A program made the translations under genes and the position numbers. Below, piece after piece: positions 1-5,696 of a DNA stretch of 5,696 bases. The stretch comes from Balneolaceae bacterium. GTDB lineage: Bacteria > Bacteroidota > Rhodothermia > Balneolales > Balneolaceae. The number at the start of each line of letters is the position of its first letter. Within the stretch, counting starts at the first letter, position 1. The notes under the pieces were generated by a model. That model made no database searches. It was not told where the DNA came from and saw only the letters and a list, made by a program, of their open reading frames with translations. Location: contig SLGL01000123.1 of assembly GCA_007123785.1 (NCBI GenBank), positions 1 to 5,696 of the forward strand. The letters are read 5' to 3'.

Positions 1-316
1 ACTGGCTGATGATATTCAGAAATACATCGTAGAAATGATGCCTGTCTGGCGGGAAATTTATCCCGGTGTGGAAGAGATGGACGTAGCCGTGATGGGGTGC
101 GTAGTGAACGGGCCCGGCGAATCCCGCCATGCCAACATCGGTATTTCACTGCCCGGTACGTTTGAAGAACCGAAAGCTCCCGTTTATATCGACGGAGAGC
201 ACCACTCTACACTCAGAGGAGATAATATCGGTGCGGAATTCCGCCAACTGCTGGAAGAGTACATCCAAAAAAATTATACCCGAAAAGAGGAAGAAAAAGA
301 GATTTCTCACATCTGA
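1..316 (+). CDS. ispG: IspG, HMBPP synthase (4-hydroxy-3-methylbut-2-enyl diphosphate synthase), C-terminal fragment
   Basis: This is the last 104 codons of a gene that begins left of the window; codons are read from base 2 and end at TGA 314-316. IspG (GcpE) is a cytosolic [4Fe-4S] enzyme that reductively opens the cyclic diphosphate MEcPP to HMBPP, the next-to-last step of the MEP isoprenoid pathway. The hallmark VMGCVVNGPGE is present: fragment Cys33 and Glu40 have the same seven-residue spacing as the third cluster Cys and the cluster-ligating Glu of E. coli IspG (Cys305 and Glu312 from memory). The following HANIGISLPGT, the APVYIDGE segment and a TLRG strand are typical of the C-terminal cluster domain. 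The first two cluster cysteines lie outside the window. The end is a charged, Lys/Glu-rich tail. Identification is firm; whether this is the long three-domain form cannot be seen. Confidence 0.96.
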   Translation, partial: LADDIQKYIVEMMPVWREIYPGVEEMDVAVMGCVVNGPGESRHANIGISLPGTFEEPKAPVYIDGEHHSTLRGDNIGAEFRQLLEEYIQKNYTRKEEEKEISHI

Positions 317-359
317 ACTAAACCGCTGAAATCTTACAGCAAATATAAAATCATCTGGA

Positions 360-1166
360 ATGAACCACGATTTAGAGATTGCCAGAAAGGCCGCCAGGGA
401 AGGCGTAAAAACCATTCTTAAATACAAAAAAAAGGGGATTAAAGTAAGAGAAAAAGGATTTCACGACCTGATCACCGATGCCGATATTGCTGCAGAAAAG
501 GCGATTCTCCGGGTGATTTTCGAGCACTTTCCCGATGATAATATACTCGCAGAAGAATCGGCTGATCATGATTCACTCTCTGAAAAGCGAACATGGATCG
601 TCGACCCGATAGATGGTACCACTAATTTTGCCAACGATTTTCCAATTTACTGTGTCTCTGTTGCCATGTGGGAAAAACGACAGCCAAAAGTAGGCGTAGT
701 TATTGAGGTGAACCGGGATGAAGAGTTCACCGCCATTGCCGGTAAAGGTGCATGGCTCAACGGTGAACTTATTCGTGTTTCAAAAACATCTAACTCCAGG
801 AATGGTTTTGTGGGAACCGGTTTTCCCTATAATGATCTCTCCCTGGTTGATCCTTACCTGAAGCTTTTCCGTGTACTGATGGAGGAACTCCAGGGAATCA
901 GAAGGCCGGGGGCGGCATCGTATGATCTCTGCTGTGTAGCATGTGGTCGATTCGACGGATTCTACGAATACTCCCTGCACATCTGGGATATGGCAGCGGC
1001 AGCATTAATTGTGCGTGAAGCGGGTGGTGTGGTTACTGACTGGAACGGAGAAGAGGGCTGGCCGTTTGGGCAACGGGTGGTTTGCGGCAATGAATACATC
1101 CATCGTTATCTGCTCGAAAAAATCGAAGAGCATATTCCGGAAAAACAGAGAAAAAACGTGGGATAA
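360..1166 (+). CDS. Inositol monophosphatase family phosphatase (SuhB-like)
   Basis: This 268-residue protein has the usual length of the Mg-dependent, lithium-sensitive phosphatase family that hydrolyses inositol-1-phosphate and related sugar or nucleotide phosphates in the cytosol. The whole metal site is visible: DLITDAD (36-42), AEES with Glu65 and Glu66, the signature DPIDGTTNF (82-90) with Asp82, Asp85, Gly86 and Thr87, and WDMAAAALIVREAGG (209-223) with metal-ligand Asp210. RRPGAASYDL (181-190) and GRFDGFYE (196-203) match the substrate-side segments of IMPase/SuhB proteins better than CysQ. The ATG at 360 begins a normal N-terminal helix and lies 43 bases after ispG; no strong Shine-Dalgarno sequence precedes it. 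The position suggests co-transcription with ispG. True substrate is undecided: myo-inositol phosphate, another sugar phosphate, or histidinol phosphate as in some relatives. The fold and catalytic competence are well supported. Confidence 0.93.
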   Translation: MNHDLEIARKAAREGVKTILKYKKKGIKVREKGFHDLITDADIAAEKAILRVIFEHFPDDNILAEESADHDSLSEKRTWIVDPIDGTTNFANDFPIYCVSVAMWEKRQPKVGVVIEVNRDEEFTAIAGKGAWLNGELIRVSKTSNSRNGFVGTGFPYNDLSLVDPYLKLFRVLMEELQGIRRPGAASYDLCCVACGRFDGFYEYSLHIWDMAAAALIVREAGGVVTDWNGEEGWPFGQRVVCGNEYIHRYLLEKIEEHIPEKQRKNVG

Positions 1167-1199
1167 TTGAACCATTTTACTAAAATTAAATTCGTATTG

Positions 1200-2489
1200 A
1201 TGAATAAAATTGGTATTCGTCACGAAGATAAATATGCTCTTGAACGGCGTGTTCCGTTAGTGCCTAATGATGTTAATCATCATGTCAAAGATCACTTTCT
1301 GAAAATATCTGTAGAACCTTCAGATAAGAGGGTCTTCGGTAATGAAGAGTTTCAAGAGGCAGGCGCAGAGATTTCAACCCTTGATGATTGTGATATAGTT
1401 CTTGGCGTCAAAGAGATGCCTGAAAATATCTTTAAACCCGATAAAACCTATGTTTTCTTTTCTCATGTGATCAAGGGGCAGTCCTATAACATGTCGATGT
1501 TGAGGAGACTCATGAGCGCGGGAAGTACCTTGATAGACTATGAAAAAATAATAGACAGAGAGGGGAGAAGGTTGATATTTTTTGGTAAATATGCAGGTCT
1601 TGCGGGAATGATCAACACACTTTGGGCGACCGGGATGAGGTATGAAAAGCTGGGAATTCACAATCCTTTTTCTTCACTGAAACAGGCTTACCGATACAAT
1701 ACGCTCGAACAGGCAAAAAGTGAAATCAGACAAATTGGCCAAACCATCAATAAGAAGGGGCTGCCACCCGAAATGCAGCCGTTTGTTATCGCCGTTACAG
1801 GAGACGGAAATGTTTCTCAGGGAGCACTCGAAATTTTAGAATTAATTCCATCTAAACATATTTCAATCAATGAATTAAAGTCAGGTATTATTCCGCTTGA
1901 TGAACCAATTGTAACCGTTAATATTCTGCCACATGATTACCTGACACATAAAAATGGTAAAACATTTGATTTGCAGCACTATATCGATCAACCCGAAGAT
2001 TATGAATCTGTAATCGAAGAACTGCTGCCGGAAATAAACGTTTTTGTCAACGGTATCTACTGGGATGAGCGCTACCCAAAACTGATTAAAAAAAGATGGT
2101 TGAAGGAACAAAAAGACGAAAATAAGCTTCGTTTGCAGGTAATAGGTGACATTACGTGTGACGTTCACGGATCAGTAGAGTGTACTGAAAAAGCAACTGA
2201 AATAGAAGATCCCGTTTTTGTTTACAATCCATCAAATGATAGTTATGGGATGGGTTTTGACGGAGATGGCGTGGTCGTTATGGCTGTGGATATTTTGCCC
2301 AGTGAACTACCCCGTGAGGCATCTGAACACTTCAGTTCTACCCTGAGTCCTTTTATTCCCACTCTGGCCAAGGCTGATTTTTCAGCAGATTTTGACCAAC
2401 TCTCTTTACCCGATGAGATAAAACGTGCTGTGATTGTTCACAAAGGAAAACTCACGCCTGATTTTAAATATCTTGAAGAGTTTGTATGA
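1200..2489 (+). CDS. Stand-alone lysine-ketoglutarate reductase-like dehydrogenase (AlaDH/PNT fold; N-terminal half of AASS/LKR-SDH)
   Basis: The 429-residue protein resembles, along its length, the LKR half of the bifunctional enzyme (human AASS) that condenses lysine with 2-oxoglutarate to saccharopine using NADPH. Landmarks: IGIRHEDKYALERRVPL (4-20), FFSHVIKGQ (86-94), LIDYEKIIDREGRRL (111-125), FGKYAGLAGMIN (128-139), the nucleotide-binding glycines GDGNVSQGA (201-209), VNGIYWDERYPKL (283-295) and GDITCDVHGSVE (316-327). It stops where AASS passes into its saccharopine dehydrogenase half, so that second activity is absent here. The ATG at 1200 is chosen because homologues begin right before IGIRHE; an in-frame TTG at 1167, touching the phosphatase stop codon, would add 11 residues and is less likely. 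No Shine-Dalgarno sequence is obvious. Activity on lysine is inferred by homology; an alanine-dehydrogenase annotation would reflect only the shared fold. Confidence 0.86.
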   Translation: MNKIGIRHEDKYALERRVPLVPNDVNHHVKDHFLKISVEPSDKRVFGNEEFQEAGAEISTLDDCDIVLGVKEMPENIFKPDKTYVFFSHVIKGQSYNMSMLRRLMSAGSTLIDYEKIIDREGRRLIFFGKYAGLAGMINTLWATGMRYEKLGIHNPFSSLKQAYRYNTLEQAKSEIRQIGQTINKKGLPPEMQPFVIAVTGDGNVSQGALEILELIPSKHISINELKSGIIPLDEPIVTVNILPHDYLTHKNGKTFDLQHYIDQPEDYESVIEELLPEINVFVNGIYWDERYPKLIKKRWLKEQKDENKLRLQVIGDITCDVHGSVECTEKATEIEDPVFVYNPSNDSYGMGFDGDGVVVMAVDILPSELPREASEHFSSTLSPFIPTLAKADFSADFDQLSLPDEIKRAVIVHKGKLTPDFKYLEEFV

Positions 2490-2510
2490 TTCTTTGTAAA
2501 AATATCTTTA

Positions 2511-2533
2511 TTATTTAGAATTGTTCTAAATAA
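2511..2533. promoter_or_regulatory. Perfect 23-base palindrome, candidate metal-responsive operator of the iron-binding gene
   Basis: Arms TTATTTAGAA (2511-2520) and TTCTAAATAA (2524-2533) are exact reverse complements around a TTG spacer. The site sits 21 bases before the ATG of the ferric-iron binding protein, where an operator overlapping a promoter would be expected. The TTTAG...CTAAA core recalls half-sites of DtxR/IdeR-family metal repressors but lacks their GG/CC; it also differs from the classical Fur box. A rho-independent terminator for the upstream dehydrogenase is less likely: the stem has only one G:C pair per ten and A-rich sequence, not a T run, follows it. The symmetry is seen directly; the regulator and metal are inferred. 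Confidence 0.5.
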
Positions 2534-2554
2534 AAATAAGAGACCTTCTATTCC

Positions 2555-3568
2555 ATGCATTTGCAATTTTTTATTTCGTTTTTTGTTTTGCTTTTTCTTG
2601 TCTCCTGCGCCCAGCGCGACGTGGTTAACATCTACTCTTCCCGGCATTACGACACCGACCTCCAGCTTTTCGACAAATTCACTGAAGAGACCGGAATTCA
2701 AATCAACCTGATAGAGGGTACCAGTGATGAGCTGATCGAGCGTATCAGAAATGAAGGAGTGAACAGCCCTGCCGATATTGTAATAACAGTAGACGCCGGG
2801 CGGCTGTGGCGTGCCAAAGAAGCTGGTATTTTTCAACGCCACGAATCGGAGTATCTTCAAACAGCCATTCCAGAACAGATGCAGGATTCGGATGGATACT
2901 GGGTTGGATTCTCCGAGCGTACCCGGGCAATTATGTATAACAGGGATAAAGTGGATCTCTCCGAACTTAAAGGATATTGGGAGTTGGCCGATGAAAAGTG
3001 GGAGGGACGAGTTTGCGTGAGATCTTCTAATAATATATACAACCAATCTCTGGTGGCCTCTTTGATTGAAACACACGGTGAAGAAGAGACCGAAGAATGG
3101 GCAAGAAAACTTGTTGGAAATTTTGCCAGAACTCCGCAGGGCGGTGATACTGATCAGATAAAAGCAGTAGCAGCCGGGCTTTGTGATATCGGGCTTGCCA
3201 ACCATTACTATCTTGCCAGGCTTATTCAGTCCAATTCTGAACAAGACCGGGATGTGGCTGCTCAAATTGGAATTTATTTCCCTCCGGCTCAGTATGGAGG
3301 TACTCACGTCAATATCAGCGGCGCCGGACTTGCATTAAATTCACCCAACAGAGAAAATGCAATTCAGTTTCTTGAATTTCTTGCCACTGAAGAAGCACAG
3401 CTTATTTATGCTGTAGCTAACAATGAATTTCCTGTTTTAGAAGGTATCGAGTTGCCGGATGTGCTAAGCAATTTTGGAGATTACGAAAGTGATGCTGTGA
3501 ATGTTTCGATGTATGGGTTGAATAATCCCCTCGCCATCCGCTTAATGGACCGGGCTGGGTGGAGGTAA
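2555..3568 (+). CDS. futA: Ferric-iron ABC transporter substrate-binding lipoprotein (FutA/FbpA family)
   Basis: This 337-residue protein is an extracytoplasmic binding protein that should capture Fe(III) and hand it to an ABC permease. It starts with a hydrophobic signal peptide (3-16) ending in the lipobox LVSC, so Cys18 is the predicted lipidated residue. The mature part opens with VNIYSSRHYDTD (24-35). Candidate iron ligands are His31, Tyr32, Tyr162 (SNNIYNQS), Tyr218 and Tyr219 (ANHYYLAR). Their spacing equals that recalled for Synechocystis FutA1 (His54, Tyr55, Tyr185, Tyr241, Tyr242), supporting ferric iron over other solutes. GYWVGFSERTRAIMYN (114-129) and GGTHVNISGAGLA (248-260) are also typical. 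The ATG at 2555 gives an intact signal peptide. A palindrome lies just upstream. No permease or ATPase gene adjoins it in this window, so its transporter must be encoded elsewhere. Confidence 0.92.
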   Translation: MHLQFFISFFVLLFLVSCAQRDVVNIYSSRHYDTDLQLFDKFTEETGIQINLIEGTSDELIERIRNEGVNSPADIVITVDAGRLWRAKEAGIFQRHESEYLQTAIPEQMQDSDGYWVGFSERTRAIMYNRDKVDLSELKGYWELADEKWEGRVCVRSSNNIYNQSLVASLIETHGEEETEEWARKLVGNFARTPQGGDTDQIKAVAAGLCDIGLANHYYLARLIQSNSEQDRDVAAQIGIYFPPAQYGGTHVNISGAGLALNSPNRENAIQFLEFLATEEAQLIYAVANNEFPVLEGIELPDVLSNFGDYESDAVNVSMYGLNNPLAIRLMDRAGWR

Positions 3569-3843
3569 CTTAATTCTGTTTTAACTTTTCTACCTCTGAC
3601 GAGATTCTGCGACAGGGGGGGATGCTATTTTTCACTCAAATGTGAAAGTTTCCGACCGGTTCCGGCAATTGATTAACTGATTTTTCAGTATCTCTGCTTG
3701 AGTCTTTTTGAATCTGTAAGCATCGATACAAATTGCAGCTCTACAGGAACTATCACCGGGCTAACACTCCTTTTTCCCACCTCATTTTTCCTTATATTTT
3801 AAAGCTGTTCAATAAAATATATTCAGATTCCAAAATAAGTTTA
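3569..3843. other. 275-base intergenic region with small hairpins and probable leuS promoter
   Basis: No convincing gene lies here. Visible structure: GAGGTA at 3562-3567 matches TACCTC at 3591-3596 (long loop); a run of seven G at 3615-3621; TTTCAC/GTGAAA (3630-3647, six-base loop); ACTGA/TCAGT (3676-3689, four-base loop). None has the GC-rich stem plus T run of a good terminator. On the minus strand a 31-codon frame from GTG at 3780 to TGA at 3685 has an AAGGA upstream but is too short to trust. The last 55 bases are very A+T-rich and contain TATATT (3793-3798), TAAAAT (3813-3818) and TATATT (3818-3823), any of which could be a -10 element for leuS; no clear -35 pairs with them. No T-box signature or leucine-rich leader peptide was found. 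Confidence 0.45.
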
Positions 3844-5696
3844 ATGAGTTCATACGATCCCTCGAAAATCGAATCCAGGTGGCAAAAATATTGGTTAGAG
3901 AATAAAACCTTTAAAACACTGGATAATCACGATAAACCGAAGTACTACATTCTCGACATGTTTCCCTACCCGAGCGGATCCGGGTTGCATGTTGGCCACC
4001 CCGAGGGATATACAGCCACTGATATTCTGGCACGCTACAAACGCATGAAAGGCTTCAATGTTCTGCACCCCATTGGGTGGGATGCATTCGGGCTGCCTGC
4101 TGAACAGTATGCAGTTAAAACCGGAACTCATCCCCGTATTACTACCGAGAGAAACATCATACGATTTCGTGAACAGTTGCAAATGCTCGGTTTTTCTTAC
4201 GATTGGGATCGAGAGGTAGATACTACAGATCCTGATTATTACAAATGGACCCAGTGGATTTTTCTGAAACTTTTTGAACGCGGCCTTGCTTATGAAGATG
4301 AACAGCCGGTAAACTGGTGTCCAAAATTGGGAACGGTTCTTGCCAATGAGGAAGTCATCGACGGAAAAAGTGAAGTAGGAGGATATCCGGTGGTTAGGCG
4401 GCCGATGCGGCAGTGGGTATTAAAAATTACAGCTTATGCCGATCGACTGCTCGAAGATCTGGACGACCTCGACTGGCCCGAATCGACCAAAGAAATGCAG
4501 CGCAACTGGATTGGAAAATCAATTGGAGCAGAGATCGATTTTGCAATTCCCGAGAGTGATGAAAAAATCCGCGTGTTTACCACCCGGCCCGATACGGTTT
4601 TTGGTGCAACATACATGGTTCTGGCTCCGGAACATCAACTTGTTGATGAATTAACAACAGATGAGCAAAGGGGAGAGGTGGAATCATACATTGAGTTTGC
4701 CGGTCAAAAATACGATCTCGAACGTCAGGAGCTATCAAAAGAGAAAACCGGTGTGTTTACCGGAGCGTATGCCATCAATCCGGTTAATAATAAAGAAATT
4801 CCGATCTGGATTGCCGATTATGTACTGGCTCATTATGGAACAGGAGCCATTATGGCTGTTCCGGGAGAAGATGAACGTGACTGGGAATTTGCCGAAAAAT
4901 ATGACATCCCGATAATACGTACCGTACAGCCACCCGATGATTTTCAGGGCAAAGCCTATACCGGAGACGGACCATCCATCAACAGTGGTATTTTGAACGG
5001 ACTGAAAATTACCGAATCAAAAACAAAAATTATTGAATGGCTGGAAGAGAACGGAGTTGGTAAAAAAAGTGTCAACTATAAACTGCGCGACTGGTTGTTT
5101 TCTCGTCAGCGTTATTGGGGCGAACCGTTTCCGATCATTCATGTGGATGGTAAACCGAAACCGGTCCCGGAAAAAGATCTGCCAGTTACACTTCCTGAAG
5201 TGGATGATTTTCAGCCTACCCAAACCGGTCAGCCACCGCTGGCAAGGGCAAAAAACTGGGTGGAAACCACCGATCCCGAAACCGGTAAAAAAGCACTGCG
5301 TGAAACCAATACTATGCCGCAATGGGCCGGTTCTTGCTGGTATTATCTGCGGTACATAAGCCCTGATTTTGATGGTGGACCCGTAGACCAGCAAGAGGAA
5401 AAATACTGGATGCCGGTGGACCTTTATGTTGGGGGCTCTGAGCATTCAGTGCTACATCTTCTTTATGCCCGGTTTTGGTACAAAGTGCTATACGATTGCG
5501 GTGTAGTGTCAACCAAAGAGCCATTTCAGCGCCTGGTACACCAGGGAATGATTTTGGGCGAAGTGGAATACACAGCCTATGAAAAAGACGGAAAAATTAT
5601 CAGTTCAGAAAAAGCGGCAGAAACAGAGGGAGTGAAACGGGTGCCGTTATCTGAAAATGATGTGGAAAAAAAAGGCGACCGTTTTGTGATGAAAGG
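3844..5696 (+). CDS. leuS: Leucyl-tRNA synthetase, N-terminal two thirds (runs off right edge)
   Basis: An uninterrupted frame of 617 codons opens at ATG 3844 and leaves the window. LeuRS is the cytosolic class I enzyme that charges tRNA-Leu and edits mischarged tRNA. Order: catalytic start with FPYPSGSGLHVGHPEGY (HIGH motif at 49-52), GWDAFGLPAEQYA (78-90), VNWCPKLGTVLANEEV (156-171), editing domain with TTRPDTVFG (246-254) and YGTGAIMAVP (331-340), return to the catalytic core at DWLFSRQRYWGEPFPI (416-431), and YVGGSEHSVLHLLYARFW (528-545). The KMSKS loop and anticodon-binding domain lie beyond the edge. The zinc module lacks the E. coli-type Cys pair (here DGKSEVGGYPV), as in several other bacterial LeuRS. 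One oddity is PGEDERD (340-346), where Glu342 replaces the usual His. No Shine-Dalgarno sequence is evident; the 275-base gap upstream suggests its own promoter. Confidence 0.97.
   Translation, partial: MSSYDPSKIESRWQKYWLENKTFKTLDNHDKPKYYILDMFPYPSGSGLHVGHPEGYTATDILARYKRMKGFNVLHPIGWDAFGLPAEQYAVKTGTHPRITTERNIIRFREQLQMLGFSYDWDREVDTTDPDYYKWTQWIFLKLFERGLAYEDEQPVNWCPKLGTVLANEEVIDGKSEVGGYPVVRRPMRQWVLKITAYADRLLEDLDDLDWPESTKEMQRNWIGKSIGAEIDFAIPESDEKIRVFTTRPDTVFGATYMVLAPEHQLVDELTTDEQRGEVESYIEFAGQKYDLERQELSKEKTGVFTGAYAINPVNNKEIPIWIADYVLAHYGTGAIMAVPGEDERDWEFAEKYDIPIIRTVQPPDDFQGKAYTGDGPSINSGILNGLKITESKTKIIEWLEENGVGKKSVNYKLRDWLFSRQRYWGEPFPIIHVDGKPKPVPEKDLPVTLPEVDDFQPTQTGQPPLARAKNWVETTDPETGKKALRETNTMPQWAGSCWYYLRYISPDFDGGPVDQQEEKYWMPVDLYVGGSEHSVLHLLYARFWYKVLYDCGVVSTKEPFQRLVHQGMILGEVEYTAYEKDGKIISSEKAAETEGVKRVPLSENDVEKKGDRFVMK

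Noticed and set aside
1167..1199. Upstream TTG start for the dehydrogenase, abutting the phosphatase stop codon
   Set aside because: The 11 extra residues precede the position where LKR-family proteins begin, and ATG 1200 sits directly before the conserved IGIRHE strand.
1200..2489. Apparent higher A+T content of the dehydrogenase gene as a sign of transfer
   Set aside because: Hand-counted 60-base blocks ranged from 32 to 42 percent G+C here, but blocks in the neighbouring phosphatase also ranged from 35 to 58 percent, so the contrast is not reliable.
2438..3307. 289-codon open frame on the minus strand opposite the iron-binding gene
   Set aside because: It lies almost wholly antisense to a confidently identified protein with signal peptide and ligands, extends into the end of the dehydrogenase gene, and its translation shows no recognisable domain. 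It is best read as a chance shadow.
3562..3596. Inverted repeat GAGGTA/TACCTC as a terminator of the iron-binding gene
   Set aside because: The six-base stem has a 23-base loop, overlaps the last codon, and is not followed by a T run.
3630..3689. Hairpins TTTCAC/GTGAAA and ACTGA/TCAGT as terminators or a riboswitch
   Set aside because: Stems of only five or six pairs without T tracts are expected by chance in such sequence, and no known riboswitch or T-box core accompanies them.
5017..5445. 142-codon minus-strand frame inside leuS
   Set aside because: It is fully antisense to conserved LeuRS motifs and has no recognisable domain; a shadow frame.

Overview
The window is an ordinary housekeeping and metabolic stretch with every convincing gene on the + strand. 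In order it holds the 3' end of ispG (isoprenoid synthesis), an inositol-monophosphatase-family phosphatase, a stand-alone lysine-ketoglutarate-reductase-type dehydrogenase, a ferric-iron binding lipoprotein of the FutA type, and the first two thirds of leuS (leucyl-tRNA synthetase), which runs off the right edge. I see no tRNA or rRNA gene, CRISPR array, insertion sequence, phage gene or toxin-antitoxin pair.

Organism: the protein styles, moderate G+C and near-absence of Shine-Dalgarno sequences point to the Bacteroidota/Balneolota/Rhodothermota neighbourhood, perhaps a Balneolota-like marine or saline bacterium. This is an inference from protein flavour, not a computed placement. The lipoprotein signal on the iron binder fits a bacterium with an envelope lipoprotein system.

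Layout: ispG, the phosphatase and the dehydrogenase are packed head to tail with gaps of 43 and 33 bases and no visible terminator between them, so they may share a transcript, although their functions do not form one pathway. A 65-base gap then carries a perfect 23-base palindrome (2511-2533) just ahead of the iron-binding protein. It is the best regulatory candidate in the window and may be a metal-responsive operator. The iron-binding gene has no permease or ATPase gene beside it here. A 275-base gap (3569-3843), A+T-rich at its right end where the leuS promoter probably lies, separates it from leuS.

I found no clear undescribed system. The points most worth checking are the palindrome, the dehydrogenase that matches only the N-terminal half of the animal and plant bifunctional lysine-degrading enzyme, the orphan iron binder, a Glu in place of the usual His in the LeuRS editing pocket, and the unexplained gap before leuS.
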